Assembly (NCBI GenBank): GCA_948759685.1 | Contig: CAQBGY010000068.1 | Span: forward strand, 1 to 12,736 | Length of the DNA: 12,736 bases | Direction of reading: 5' to 3' | From: an uncultured Eubacterium sp. | GTDB taxonomy: Bacteria; Bacillota_A; Clostridia; Lachnospirales; Lachnospiraceae | In this document: positions 12,603 to 12,736 of the stretch, one piece after another | Numbering within the stretch: the first letter of the stretch is position 1 | Layout of the letters: every line of letters begins with the position of its first letter | Position numbers and translations under genes: made by a program | The notes under the pieces: generated by a model | What the model saw: the letters and a program-made list of their open reading frames with translations, nothing else | What the model was told of the DNA's origin: nothing | Databases searched by the model: none

Positions 12603-12736
12603 TCTGTATGTCGATTTAGATGTACAGCATCAGGGAAGTGCGCAGGGCGGTATGCGCCCTGTGGTGGTGGTCAGTAACAATATGGCAAACAGGCACAGCA
12701 CAGTCTTAACGGTAGTTCCGCTGTCTACAAAGATAT
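12598..12736 (+). pseudogene. MazF/PemK-type toxin fragment without a start codon
   Basis: Reading from 12598 gives GDILYVDLDVQ, then QGGMRPVVVVSNN, then ANRHSTVLTVVPLSTK, up to the window edge. This is the N-terminal part of a MazF-family mRNA interferase, with the RPVVVVSNN core strand. Directly upstream in frame is a TGA at 12592-12594 and no start. The ATG at 12591 begins MRRHS in another frame, while relatives would read M-R-(R)-G-D-I. A small deletion at 12593-12598 would explain both. It has no visible ribosome binding site and no antitoxin gene upstream. It is either a pseudogene or a junction-truncated gene; the 3' part lies outside the window. Confidence 0.6.

Noticed and set aside
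1..12736. CRISPR arrays, tRNA or rRNA genes
   Set aside because: No regularly spaced repeat units, cloverleaf-like segments or rRNA-like stretches were seen on reading both strands.

Overview
The window looks like part of a low-GC Firmicute chromosome or accessory island, most likely a gut-type Clostridia (Lachnospiraceae-like). The reasons are AT-rich coding sequence, strong AGGAGG ribosome binding sites, poly-T terminators, an IS200/IS605 transposase end, and an AgrD ending of the YQPKMP type. This placement comes from reading the sequence; no search was run.

Layout. (1) 1-1743: the minus-strand start of an IS200/IS605 TnpA with its subterminal hairpin, then an unrecognised Cys-rich ORF probably cut at its 5' side, then a metallo-beta-lactamase-fold hydrolase broken by a frameshift and an in-frame stop. 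A strong terminator follows at about 1797-1839. (2) 2011-8480: the main find, a two-peptide sactipeptide operon with the same gene order as the thuricin CD locus as I remember it (trnF, trnG, two precursors, trnC, trnD, trnP). It holds an ABC ATPase, an ABC-2 permease, two 46-residue precursors with C-x3-C-x3-C cores, two radical SAM/SPASM proteins and a cytoplasmic S41 protease, and ends at a 17-bp terminator. (3) 8553-12175: an agr-type quorum-sensing locus with AgrB, a 34-residue AgrD, an unknown 179-residue protein, a LytTR response regulator and a GHKL histidine kinase. (4) 12176-12736: sequence that looks more GC-rich, with a possible small minus-strand gene and the start of a MazF-type toxin whose own start is missing. 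This looks like a different accessory segment.

How the parts fit. Three promoters share one layout: a TGGWCA-like hexamer, a second one exactly 22 bp downstream, and a -10 hexamer exactly 33 bp after the start of the second. They lie in front of the sactipeptide operon, agrBD and the unknown 179-residue gene. A fourth, weaker copy sits in tandem in the sactipeptide leader. Such paired direct repeats are what LytTR regulators bind, and the only LytTR regulator in the window is the one at 10080. The inferred circuit is: AgrB matures the AgrD autoinducer, the GHKL kinase senses it, and the LytTR regulator switches on agrBD (positive feedback), the sactipeptide operon and the unknown gene. The kinase/regulator pair has its own extended -10 promoter without these boxes. 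Two inverted repeats between the precursor genes and the radical SAM genes could act as an attenuator that favours precursor over enzyme.
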